This document shows, in pieces, positions 12,901 to 23,906 of a DNA stretch of 64,000 nt. A program made the position numbers and the translations under genes. Position 1 is the stretch's first letter, and the number at the start of each line of letters is the position of its first letter. The notes below the pieces were generated by a model. It was not told the DNA's origin and ran no database searches. It worked only from the letters and a program-made list of their open reading frames with translations. The stretch comes from Apiospora phragmitis (taxonomy: Eukaryota; Ascomycota; Sordariomycetes; Amphisphaeriales; Apiosporaceae). The DNA lies in the NCBI GenBank assembly GCA_038363925.1, contig JAQQWL010000004.1, positions 1,860,001 to 1,924,000 on the forward strand, given 5' to 3'.

Positions 12901-15900
12901 GAGCAAGGGGAAAAAAGGCGGGGGAAATAGACTTAAACTTAGACTTAGACTTAGACGACGATGTGATGCCTCGATCAGTTCTAGTTCGAACATTCATCGC
13001 AGCTCGCTACGGCCAGTGTTACACCGCAAGTCAAGTGTCAATTGTAGATTCGTAGTCACACATGTCAAGTGTACATACACACCATCAGTGATGGTACAAT
13101 CTATATCACACACGAGTCCATCTGCTCCGTTGACGTATATGTTTCACGCAGTGACCAGACTTTTTGACAATCACCAAATCCATGGTTCTGAAACATGCGG
13201 CTCAACAGTGGCTCTGGGACAGACAGGTTGGAGCCGCAAACGACAAATCATACGTAAACAACCGAGTCAGTCAGTCTTTGTAGGCCCGCGGTCTGCAGCC
13301 GAATTCGGCTGAGCGATTTTGCCATGTCATAAACGTCTATTCATATGAGGCCCGCTCTGATGTCAACTTGCAAAGTCAGCGCTGGCAAACAAGTTTATAG
13401 TTGACAACATATGTGGTGCGTGTATCCGGATTATATTCCTTTTGGAGATAGATAACTTTCTACATCTTACATATCGGATCGTGCTGCAATGATACGTATA
13501 TCCTAGTAGACCGACATGCACTGCTGCTTTTATCTCCCCGGAAGCGTCTCGCATCACAAACCGGTGTGCCTTTACCAAGTATCTGAGGATGGATCATCCC
13601 GACTTAGAGTGATGATTGCAATTTTCCATTCATACGTAGGGAAGGTATGTAAGCTTGCATGCTAGGGAAGGGGCGACACCAGCCGGGGGACTTTCGAGGT
13701 TTATCCCGCATCCTTGGTTCTCTCTCATAACACAACTATGTAGTGAACATGGCATGGTATACCTTGCAGAGGGCCAAATGAGGGGTGAGGCCAGAACGAC
13801 CATGACGCCGATATGCTACCTGTATGCACTACGCAGTATCGGTTCGAAGTCTTGCCGATTCGCCGGCTAAACGTTCGCTAGTATCCGTATATACAATATC
13901 TTTACGTGATTGGTACCTCGGGACGCGCAACAGCCTCAGGGAACGGGGCAATATTTCCTGAGGGGCGGAGTGGCCTGCATTAGGTAGATACGAGGCGGCG
14001 GCAGCAGTGCCTGTTTATCGACAGACGACCCGAGCTGTCGGTATATCGTTCTTTTGGGACAGTAGTACACGCACGCAGGCACGCCTTCTGCGCACGCATA
14101 TGCATCAAGCAGGGGAAGCTGAGGAAGACCTCAAGGATGCCGGGGGCCCGGCGAGGATGATGACTGGAAGAGGGTGTGTACCATGTAGGAAGCCCGGACC
14201 GGTTTTCGTGAGTCTGACTGCAGCATGTTGCCTGCACAATGGCCGGGAAATAGCTGATCTGGGAAACTGGGTGCTTTTTCTCATCTTGCGATGATCGAGG
14301 GGTGCTCAGTCTCTGCGAGGAAAGCTTTCACATGTACGTAGTATGCAATTATGCTGTTGCAATGTGCCATACATATAATTGACAGCTCTCTCCCCCTCCT
14401 TAGAAACTACATATGTACCCCGCAATTCCTGTCATTACGTCGTAAGATCATACCGTCATATCTGTCGCGTTGCTGTCGTCGTTGTTGCGCATCACGTCCA
14501 TCCTGCACGCACAGGCTGTGTGGAAGTTTCTGTTGATCGGTATGGGCTGGGCATAATTTGGCACATCCCGTTTGTGGGTGGACGAATGCCCAATTGTGCA
14601 GATCATTCCTCCAATAGTGAAAAGTAGTGCGTGCCTGGTCGGGATTGTCGAATCACGATCTCAATTGGAGCCAGGATAGGAATGAACAGAACGCAAGGAT
14701 ACCATGTCCAAAGGCAGTACGAGGATACTTGTCCTTGTTGCGAAGCAGGGCCGACAGAGATATCTTGAGAACTCCCCCAGCGCCCAGAAACTCTGCAGAC
14801 CCCCTGTTCACCCGCGGCCCAATTGGCTGCTCCCCAGCTCGCCCAGGTACCTTGAAAAAGTTAGCCCTCCTTTTTTTTCCCTAGGTGGTTCCAAAAGAGA
14901 GTCGGAATGGGTTCGCATAGTGCCGACCCTTCCCGGCAATCTTATAAAAGTTCAGTGTGCTTATGCCCAATATCCAATATCCAGAATTGCTGCTTCTGTG
15001 CCGTACTCAGCAGCAAGGTAGGTATAGAAGGTCTTCTGACAAACTAACCTGTTTGTTAAGATTGTATTTTATCTCCCGAAGTAGTGGATGAGATCACCCC
15101 ATCTCCGTCCATCATCTCATGCCCGATTCGAACGGTTCGAACATTCTGCCACTTGTCTCATTTTGTCTGTGCGCTAGCTCCCAAAACAGCCTGCCTGCTT
15201 GCAAGGAGGCCGGTTTGGCCAGAACAGAATAGTCCGACGCGCCGTTTCTTGTGGCTTGAGATTCCCGGGCGAAGGTACAATGTTAGACAATACCTGCATG
15301 CAGTAAGGATCAGGAATATCACATCGAATAAATACATAAGATAGATGACGATCCAGGGAGAGCCCGTACCTGACCCCCCACACGTCAAGTCCGAGAGCCG
15401 TCGAGCAGATTGTGTTCGAACTTTACAGGTCTGATACGACTCTTCACCAAATTGAGCTGCTTATGCTTAGTATCATATTCTACGGCTTGACCTGCTCGTA
15501 ATCCGCTGTCAGTCCGGCTGCACCCAACTCGGGGACCACAACACCTGGTTTCCGGTGGCCCAAGTGGTTCCGGTCTGGTGGGACTCTTCTGACACTGATC
15601 CGTTCTGGTGAGCATGGGAGTCGCAGCAGTCTCTTTTCGGCAATGGCTGTCTATTTGCAGTAGCCTGGCCCGAGTCATGGATACTAGTCGAGTCTCGCTC
15701 TGAGTACTACTGAGGTACGGGATATGCAACCAAGATCGAAACAACTACCACATACCACCACTAACCGACAGCATGGCAGAAAGCATGGCTAGCTACTCCT
15801 TATCAGCTTACTATATTCTCTCTAACATACTAACATTGGTCTCACGGCGAACCTTTCGTTTAATGGCGTGCTCCTAAAAGTCTCGCCACGTGCCGTACAT

Positions 15901-18900
15901 CCAGATGTGATCTGTGTCAACCAAGTCAGTCACCCATGACAGCTAACGGTACTTGACAGTCGGGTGCAATTAGAAACGGAATTTGCCAAAAAGGCCCTGT
16001 CCCCTTACTGTGTACGGAGTAGGTAGGTAGAGTACGATCGAACTCTGCTGCGGGGAAATACAGGAAAAACAGGTCTTCCCTGGGGAAGAAGGTTAGGATG
16101 ATCCTTCAAGAGGATTACTAGTTGCAGTCTGATGAATGAAACATTTCGGGCTGGGTGCAGATATGGAATTACCTGATTGGTCGAATTCGTGGCTTGGTCT
16201 ACATTCTTGTTCAGATTTGTGACCATTTTCAACCACTCATATATCAGCTTAGGTAGCATCCTGACAGCCGACTAAAACTCCAGGTCGCGGCGGCACTTCG
16301 CTCAAGAATATTCTTTCGATAGTGCTCGACTCGTTGCTGAACTCTATTCCCCGAAAGATCCCAACCATGTACCTAGTCTAGCAGTGAAGTCAAGTGAAGA
16401 TGGGCGGGCAACAAACAACGTCCTTGCCGACTCTAAAACTAATAAGGCTATCTACATCTGCAGCATCTTGAGCCAGCCACCTACGTAGTAAGCAAGTCCC
16501 CCGTATTTACATGAGCAAACCGATGGATGATGCCAAAATCCTGGCCAGCCAGGGCTACGTGCATATAACAGAAGACCTACCTAGACATGCTCCAACCTCA
16601 TGAGCATCAATGGATACTTCCCCCGTTGATCATGGCCCATGCGTTGAGCCGACAAGTTATGGAGATGCAAATTGCTATCTGATGTCGACACTGGACAGGG
16701 CCGAAGTGCCTTGGACAAAGACTCCGAACTAACCAGATCTAGCATCACACTGCAGATGCCATATATATATACGGAGTAACATTATATGTATATGTATATC
16801 TCTATGCCAGATCATATAACACTCGAATCGCATAGTCAAGTGATATGAACACTTGAATAAAAGCCGCAAAGGTAGGAACTCGGTCCTGTCTTGTCTTGTG
16901 ACCGTTATCCCATCTAGGAGCGATTGGGTGGAAGGTTGGCTGTTTTGGAGGTGAGAATAGTCACTCGGGAGTCCTGTCAATGTCCCCACTGGATAGGGCC
17001 TCTCATCCTCTCGCCATGGCCGACCTGTGTAACGATAGAACTCGCGTTTACAGTGTGAAGTGAACGCACGTGGAGTATATGTAAGGAGGTGGGAGGGCTC
17101 TTGAGATCCGCAGTCCAACCACCTTTTGCTGATGTGGTTTCCCGTCAGTGTAATCAATGCCTTACTTTTATATCTTGTCCATCTTTTGATCTGAGCCCGA
17201 TCTACATACACGCAATTTTTGGTTCGAATATAGCATGAGCATGGAGTAGAGCATGAAGGCCTCTTTATTGTCTGGGGCCGTGAGGTAACATTCGATATGT
17301 AGAAAACCATCGACCAGGGACGTGCAAGTAAAGTCACTGTACGTACCCAGCAGCATGCTACCGTCTGCAGTACATTGTAGTGGACAAAGGGGGCCAAGAA
17401 ACGAAACGTGTGGATGCCCGCTGCATGAGCATGGAATAGCGTATTTACTGGAAGTGCTCTGGAAATGGCGCTAGCCCTATGCACAGTAGTGCCCTTGTCT
17501 GCTCGTCGCCCTTGCCGGGGTGGCTTGCTGGGAATGCTGGTGTGCTGGGTACATGGGAATTATTAGTGCTGTTGCAGGGCCCCACGCGCCGCTTTCAAGA
17601 GCGACGATTTTCGGGGTCGTCCCTTAACTTACAAGAGACACGCTCTTAGTGTCTCCCCCGTCCGTCACCCTTCATGTCTGGCAGTTCGTGATGCCATACA
17701 TGTATAATCTCTTGAGACCTTGACTGTTTGGGCTCTTATTCTCCTTCTTTTGCCCTATCCATTCGGGTTGGAAAAAAAAGGGACATGGGAATCTACCTAC
17801 CTTACGTTACATGACCTCTAACCTCCGTTCGCTCTCTCTGCTTGTTTCCTACTCTAGGATTTAGTCCATTCCCTCTCTCGCCCCTTGGTCCATTGTACCA
17901 GCATAAGTTCTTTTGTTTGTTTTGCAACTCGAGATATCCATTCATTTTTCCAAGGACGGGCAACCTACAGCGTACATTGTCTCGCGCAAAGTATTTCCTG
18001 TTTCCGATTGGCAAGACCTCGACGCCACACACACCAAACCCTGGCGACGAAGGGCTTTACTCGAGAGCTAAGGTTCCTCCGACAACTCCTTGATACATCT
18101 GGATCGGGACCGAGCTGGATGCAAAATACGAAAACGTATAAGGCATTAACGCAGACATCGAAACGAACATTGAGTTGCAGCGCATTTGCAGAGACCAGGC
18201 CAAGGAAGGAAGTTCTGGCCCTCCTTTATTCGACCAATCTCCTAACGCCGGGTCCTCCCGTTTGAACGGTAACAGCCAATTGTAAGCTGGTGGAAGTCGT
18301 ACCGAGCTGCAGCTAGAGCTTCGACGGAACATCGATAACTCGGCAACTCGAAAAACGGGTTAAAGCATTGCGGCTTCACTTCCCACTTCAGGTACGTAAG
18401 TATTTTAACCGATGAGGCCATGGATTTGGTTTCACCGGCCCAGACCAGCCACCACAGCTTGCACCTCGAGGACGTTAGACGTCATTCACCTCAGCAATTG
18501 CCCAGAACAAGTGTTTGCGCGCAAGACCAACCGCCAGAGAGTTGTGGTCCATCCCACGCACATGCAAGGGCGAGCACACAGTTCTTATGCTGTGGAACGA
18601 TGCCTTGCGCCTCCAGCATGATCACACAAACCATGGCTTTTTCAATACTTCTCCAGCACGCTGCAGCCTACATCGTGCTTGTGAAGAGACGAGATATCAC
18701 CAATGAATCGACCAAGGACTGCAGGGGAGGGTTCAGCAGCAGCCACTCCCTCCCGGTACTGGCGTCATCAGCACCCGTTATTGATATTTGCCGGCAATAT
18801 TATTATTCCCCCTTGTTTTCGCTATGCGCAACAAGGCCCCCTCCAGAGCACTCATCTGTCTTCCCTATTTTTGGCATGTCTGGAAGAAACTATATAGCTT

Positions 18901-19810
18901 GCTAACAATTACTTTCTTCAGATTCAAGAGCTTTTAACTAAGTCTCATCACTTCACAGCGTCCCTATTTATCGGCTTAAAGGACGGCGAAACAAATTCGC
19001 CAGACCGGCGAGACACGACGGCTCTCTTCCGGCAGTCATTGTTTATGCGGTTGTACTTCCAAGCCTTCTTCGCTGCTGCAAGGCGCTGTTCAGTCGGGTC
19101 AACACCACTTCAAATAGGTAGGCCGTTAGTTGCTTTGCTGCGATAGCAAATTAGCAATTCCCAGCAGACCGGCACCGGCTTTATTCGCAATCTCGGGACG
19201 CGGGTAGAAATACTCGGGTTCGAAAAGGTGCTTCTTCCAATTAAGCGAAGACGAAATCCGGTCCTCAAGCAAAAGCAAAGGAGCAGCAACAATCTAATCT
19301 CACTCCTCGCTTATTGTGCATTCACCCATTGAGCCGGGACGCAACCTACACCAGCCGCATCCTGACGACCAGCATTGGGCAGCTTGTAGCTGAAAGGCCA
19401 ACAGCATCGTACCATCCTTCTCGGCAACGCAGCCCCCTGTATTGAAGGTACTCCGCACCCCCTGGTATTAACCATACCCCGGACGATATTGCATAACACT
19501 GTGAAGTGCACAGCAGGGTTCCCGACCAGTCCCATCGCGCCCAGCTCTTGAGCAACTTGATCTCTTTATATCCCTTCCGGGTATCGCAATCGAAGCGTGG
19601 CTCGTCCCCCGCAAATATCTTTGTGGGTGGTAAGCATTGGTTGTTATTTTCGTATCTCGAAACGCGCCCGCACCCTCGACTCAGCTAAGACATCATCGTC
19701 GACTGCTTGTTATAAGGAGAAAAAGATCGATGAAGTCAACTGAGACATAGCCACCGCTCCGGCCATTAATACAAAACACAACACTCTGTTCACGCAGCAA
19801 GTGGCTCATC
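6970..19810. other. Gene-poor interval, about 12.8 kb
   Basis: I find no supportable gene between the upstream region of the Cys-rich protein and the CRIB gene. Open frames are short, overlap on both strands and show no recognisable motifs or consistent splice sites. The interval is not markedly AT-rich and has no terminal repeats. It contains an ACTTAG-type hexamer repeat at 12929-12956, two copies of the 9-mer TACGGAGTA (16013 and 16770) and one unusually long frame on the minus strand (16729-17484, see findings). The last kilobase is presumably promoter and leader of the CRIB gene. Confidence 0.6.
12929..12956. repeat. ACTTAG hexamer tandem repeat
   Basis: About four tandem copies of ACTTAG, the first one degenerate (ACTTAA), lie in intergenic DNA. 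No coding context was seen. Confidence 0.8.
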
Positions 19811-22378
19811 ATGCATTCTATGTATGCATCTCAGAGGCCCCCTTCGGGAAAAGCTGCCAAAATCCTCGGCGCGACAGAGGACTTCTCCGGTGTGCCGCCG
19901 ACTCCCAAGAACCCATTTCATAACTACACAGATTTACTCGAGCCCGCATTGGATGGGCCGCCCTCACCAGAACGCCTCAGGCAGCTTAGCCAGGAGATGA
20001 GGCGTCCCTCTCAAGCCGACGTACGGCGCGGTTCGCAAGCCGATATCAGACGCGGCTCTCATGCCGATATCAGGCACGGTTCGCTCGCGGAAAAACATCA
20101 AAGCCAGCATACCACCTCGTCAGGTTCCTCTTCTCTTCTGTCGGGATCTTCAGACCGACCATCATGGGAACATGGCCTGGAGCAGCTGACTTTGTCGCGA
20201 AAGTCCTCTCAGCGGTCTACGACAAGCAGTATGCCGTCGCGTGAGGGGCGCCCGGAGAGCCTGCAGATATTTGGAAAGACATTATTTAACCGCAGGGGTA
20301 AGTTGCGGAGGGGAAGCAGTGATCAAGGCTCATTGAACAGCTCTCAACAACCCAGTGAGGTTGAGGCTGCGCCGGTCGAATGCGAACGCAAAATGTCACA
20401 GCCATTTCTCACCGGCATGTTAGCTCGGCGGGAAGGGCAAAGGTGATACCGAGGCGGCGGCAAGAAAGATACAAATCTCTGGGCCTTATAACTTTCAGCA
20501 TCTTACACATTCCCAGAGTGATGGGATCGACAATTGCGAGGACTCGATGATCGACCTCACAGATCCGCGATACGCACGTCGGCCAACAGCCCCATGTCTC
20601 CGGACCGAGGATTTTCACTTCGCCAACTTCTCGTCTGAGAGTTTGACAGGTATACAAGAAACCCCATCTGCTGGATTGCATGCGCGAAAGAATAGCGAGC
20701 TGCAAGCGCGGCCTCTTTATGGCCAGGAACGAACGCAGACGCATCAGAGCCGATACTCTCCTCCCGCGCCGATACGACCCCTGGTGAAGCGAACCCAATC
20801 TGAGGAGCAAATGCGCGGCCCTCCTCCTCGACCGCCAAGATCGCCTATCGGAATGAGTTATAACTCGCCTGTCCCTCCGCCCAGGCTATCTAGTCGAACG
20901 CCGTCCCGAGAAGACATCGACCCCTTAGAGCGGCCAATGACCAACTGTAGCTCCCGACAACCAGCGCCTTTTGTTCTATCCCCCGCCCCACCGATGCCAG
21001 AACCCCCTGCTACAGCACAAGGCCTAATCAGCGAATTCTTGGGCCCGAATGAGGTTGTCGAGCAGCAAATTGGCTCGCATGCTATCACGACACCAGATGA
21101 CGTAGCTTGGCCTCTGACGGCCAATGTCCTGACGGCATTGCCCGATGTGCCAGAGGAGGAGGAAAGCTCTCGACAGGACGGTCTCAGCGTGGCGAGCAAC
21201 AACTCATCCTTGAGAGGAAGCGTCTCGGCTCCGACCCTTCGTCAGAGGTCGCAGGCTCAGGTTCCTGGTCAGCATCCCCGAGCAACGCATCAGAAACACT
21301 GGGCAAATTCGATTTGTTGGCAGCTCAGCGTCTTATGCGAGCGCCTGGCGATGAAGACGAGAGCGTGTACGAAGACAACCTTAACTGGGAAGATGACATC
21401 GATTATTGCTACGAGCATGCTGCCGAAGCCGACTTTGATTATGCTGGGAACGGCCATCTTGCGACATGATGCGAGATTACGACGAAGAGGCGCAAAGTCC
21501 GAAGACAACCAAGCCGAAACCGTCGCGGAACTCAGCAGGTCAGTCCGGCAACCACTTGTTTCTACGCAACAGATACGACGTCCCGGCTGAGCCCCGCCAG
21601 CCAAACATCTCTGGCCTCTTCGCAGGGTGTCATCACACCGACACTCCAGCAAGGACCTGTAACTTCGAATTTCTCCCTACCTCGAAGGGACAGCTCCACG
21701 CTCGCTGGCCGTGGACATACCCGTGTGCCATCGCGGGTTTCGGCTTTCAAGGAGGCACAGGGGTTCATTTCACCATCTCTATTGATACCGAATGACTACC
21801 ATCAACAGATGCTTCTCCACGAGAGCGAGTTCAGGGAAGAAGACGAAGATGATGAGGTCATGTTCCTGAGCCACGGCACGGGCTTCCTCGACCCAGCAGA
21901 CTTCAAGAAGGCGAACGCCCGCGCAAGTTCTTCGACAACACACTCGGCGCTCTCAGACCAGTCGGCTTCGTCGAGTCGCCACAGGTCGGCAACCTCCAAC
22001 TCCACGGCTTATACACGCTGGACAGCTGGCAGCGCCGCCACAAGCATCGAGAGCTGGCAAGCTCCCAGTGATGACAGTGACAACACGGTCTCGAAGGACC
22101 ATGACGAAGTGTCTCCGCTACCTGTGTTCCAGGATGTCTTTAAGCGTGACGCCAGTCGCGAGCGCCACGTTAGGGCTCAGTCGCACGCCAATGTGCTTGC
22201 TCCCAATGACGACGCTGAGGTGTCCCCCGTCACCGTTGATGGCCCCTCTCCCAATTTACCTGTGAAGTCTCGCCGTAGAGCGAGGACCACCAGTCGGAGT
22301 CACAACAACCCACCGGCTCAATTCGGCCTCTTCCCCGCAGTCCCGGGCTCTTACAACTTGCCAGGGGGTCGAATCTAA
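19811..22378 (+). CDS. CRIB-domain (Cdc42/Rac-binding) protein, several frame changes
   Basis: CRIB motifs bind GTP-loaded Cdc42/Rac and mark polarity effectors. Frame 19811-20446 gives a proline/serine-rich N-terminus (GVPPTPKNPFHNY) with four 8-residue repeats (residues 64-95). The CRIB core ISGPYNFQHLTH (20475-20510) fits I-S-x-P-x-x-F-x-H-x-x-H but is in a different frame that stays open to about 21230. That frame carries polyproline segments (PPPRPPRSP, PVPPPR). An acidic stretch (VYEDNLNWEDDIDYCYEHA, about 21366-21422) is in a third frame ending at 21469. From about 21560 to 22378 one frame reads continuously (PSRVSAFKEAQGF, EEDEDDEVMFLSHG, basic KSRRRARTTSRS near the end). A GTAAGT donor at 20298 may start an intron ending near 20442; the other changes look like single-base indels. 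The exact exon map is unresolved. I would expect 800 or more residues. No kinase or RhoGAP domain is visible. Confidence 0.75.
20000..20095 (+). repeat. 24-nt tandem repeat encoding RRGSQADI-like octapeptides
   Basis: Four in-frame 24-nt units inside the CRIB gene encode RRPSQADV, RRGSQADI, RRGSHADI and RHGSLAEK. Each has a basic residue two positions before serine (R-x-S type), a possible basophilic-kinase target. Units diverge at the nucleotide level, so the repeat is not very recent. Confidence 0.85.
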
Positions 22379-23246
22379 GTCGTAAGATTTGCTTACATTA
22401 ATACATCTATATATATCTCTCTCTCTAAATATCCCTCCCAGCAGTATCATTATTGATGCTCATCCCCCTTGGAGCTTCGAGCTCCGTTATCGGCCACACC
22501 TCGGTCGATTCAGGCTATATTCTACATGTGCAACACACAGACACACCAAGCATTACTGGCGTTCTCACCTGTCGTTACCGGCGCCTATTTCATTATATTT
22601 TCGATTCATTTAAGTTGGGAGCGGGTTCTTGGGCCCCATAGACAGCGGTTGCGCGAAAAAGATCGCATTTTCTTTTGTGTACCAGGCTGATTTCCAAGTC
22701 CTGGGAAATGGCCCCATATTCGTTATACTGGAAATTTAGCGGCGGGAGGCGAAAAAAGGGACATCAAAAACTGATTTCGGTGATGTATGATGGGATCTAT
22801 GAAGTGTTGTCTTCAGCAAGCCGCGTATAGAGACGAATGGGTTCCTGGATTCTATATCCCCCCCCCCCCAGAACCAGCTTCACATTCAGCGTCACATCAC
22901 TGGGGCGTAATGTGTACATCACGGACTAGCCAGTCCAGATTTTCCTTATTACTAGTGTGTCTTGAGAGAGAAAGAGAGAGAAGAGGCGATTTATATACTT
23001 AGACGTCCAAAGGGATGCTTCAAAGCGTCAGAAAATTTAGTACTCCAGCTATGTCAGGGGCCAAAGTCTCCAACTGTCCTTGCCGTGCTTGTGCTTTTGA
23101 ACAGATTTCATTTTGTTATGACGCTGTGTAAAGCATCATCCATGCTGGGTGAAACGATGCTTGGACTGGACAATGCTCGCAACCGTTGAGTTTGAACCTA
23201 GAGATGTATCTATCGCCCCTCCTTGACTGCGGTCACGCTGGGGCTT
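22379..23246. other. Convergent intergenic region with low-complexity tracts
   Basis: This lies between the 3' ends of the CRIB gene and the UPF0045 gene. It holds an AT/CT microsatellite near 22404-22430, a C12 tract at 22858-22869 and a GA-rich tract at 22962-22984. No gene was recognised. Confidence 0.7.
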
Positions 23247-23906
23247 TCATGAACTGCTACCCTTTGCTAGAAGATCCTCTACACGTTTCACTTTGTCCGC
23301 GGCTGACTGTTTCTTATCCGTCCTAAACAGTAACAGTCAGCACACCCAAAACATCTCGTTCATATGTTGTCGTATCATCATCCCCTGGGTGAGCTAGATA
23401 AGGGTAGGTGGGTGGGTGTATGTACTTACCTGGAGCCGACTCTCATGGACGACTGGACCCGAAGGACGCCCAGCGAGTGGACCAGGCTGTGAGCCTGGCC
23501 GATGACCTTCATGACCTCATCCCACGAACCCTCTACGCGAAGGTTTCATCGAGAAAACGTTAGCATCAATGTGTGTGTGTGTGTGTGTGTGTGGCTGGTG
23601 GGATATGAAAGAGTATGTATGTATGGGAAATCAGTATGCGTAAGTACGTACCAACCGTGGTGCCGGCCGAGTGCATGGTGCACGTCAGGCCGCTGGCGTT
23701 TAGCAACTTCTGTACCTCGGCCACTTCGTTGGCTACGGAGACGCTGCCCGTTCCGACCTATGCATAAGTATGCATCAGCATCCTGAACTGACTGGCTCGA
23801 GGACAGAAAGAGAAGGGAGGAAGCAACGTGGAGAGCGTTGACTGACGGGTATAAGACAAAAGTCGGCATATGCCCGCTCGGGTGTGGCGATGCTGCTGTA
23901 ATCCAT
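23247..23906 (-). CDS. ecm15: UPF0045/ECM15-type thiamine-binding-fold protein
   Basis: Small ferredoxin-like protein of the UPF0045 (MTH1187/YqgV/Ecm15) family; bacterial and archaeal relatives form tetramers and some bind thiamine, while yeast Ecm15 is of unclear function. Four small exons (23847-23906, 23652-23757, 23430-23532, 23247-23322) sum to 345 nt, giving 114 residues with perfect phase. Donors are GTCAGT, GTACGT and GTAAGT; acceptors are ATAG, GTAG and TTAG. Family marks are ADFCLIPVGTGS at the N-terminus, CTMHSAGTTVEGSWDEVM in the centre, and RVGSRTDKKQSAADKV near the end. Length matches the family. The second intron (23533-23651) contains a (GT)n microsatellite. The gene is cytosolic by lack of a targeting signal. 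It is one of the genes in the window that needs no frame correction. Confidence 0.92.
23571..23593. repeat. (GT)n microsatellite inside a UPF0045 intron
   Basis: About 11-12 GT units lie within the intron 23533-23651. On the transcribed strand this is a (CA)n tract. Confidence 0.95.
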
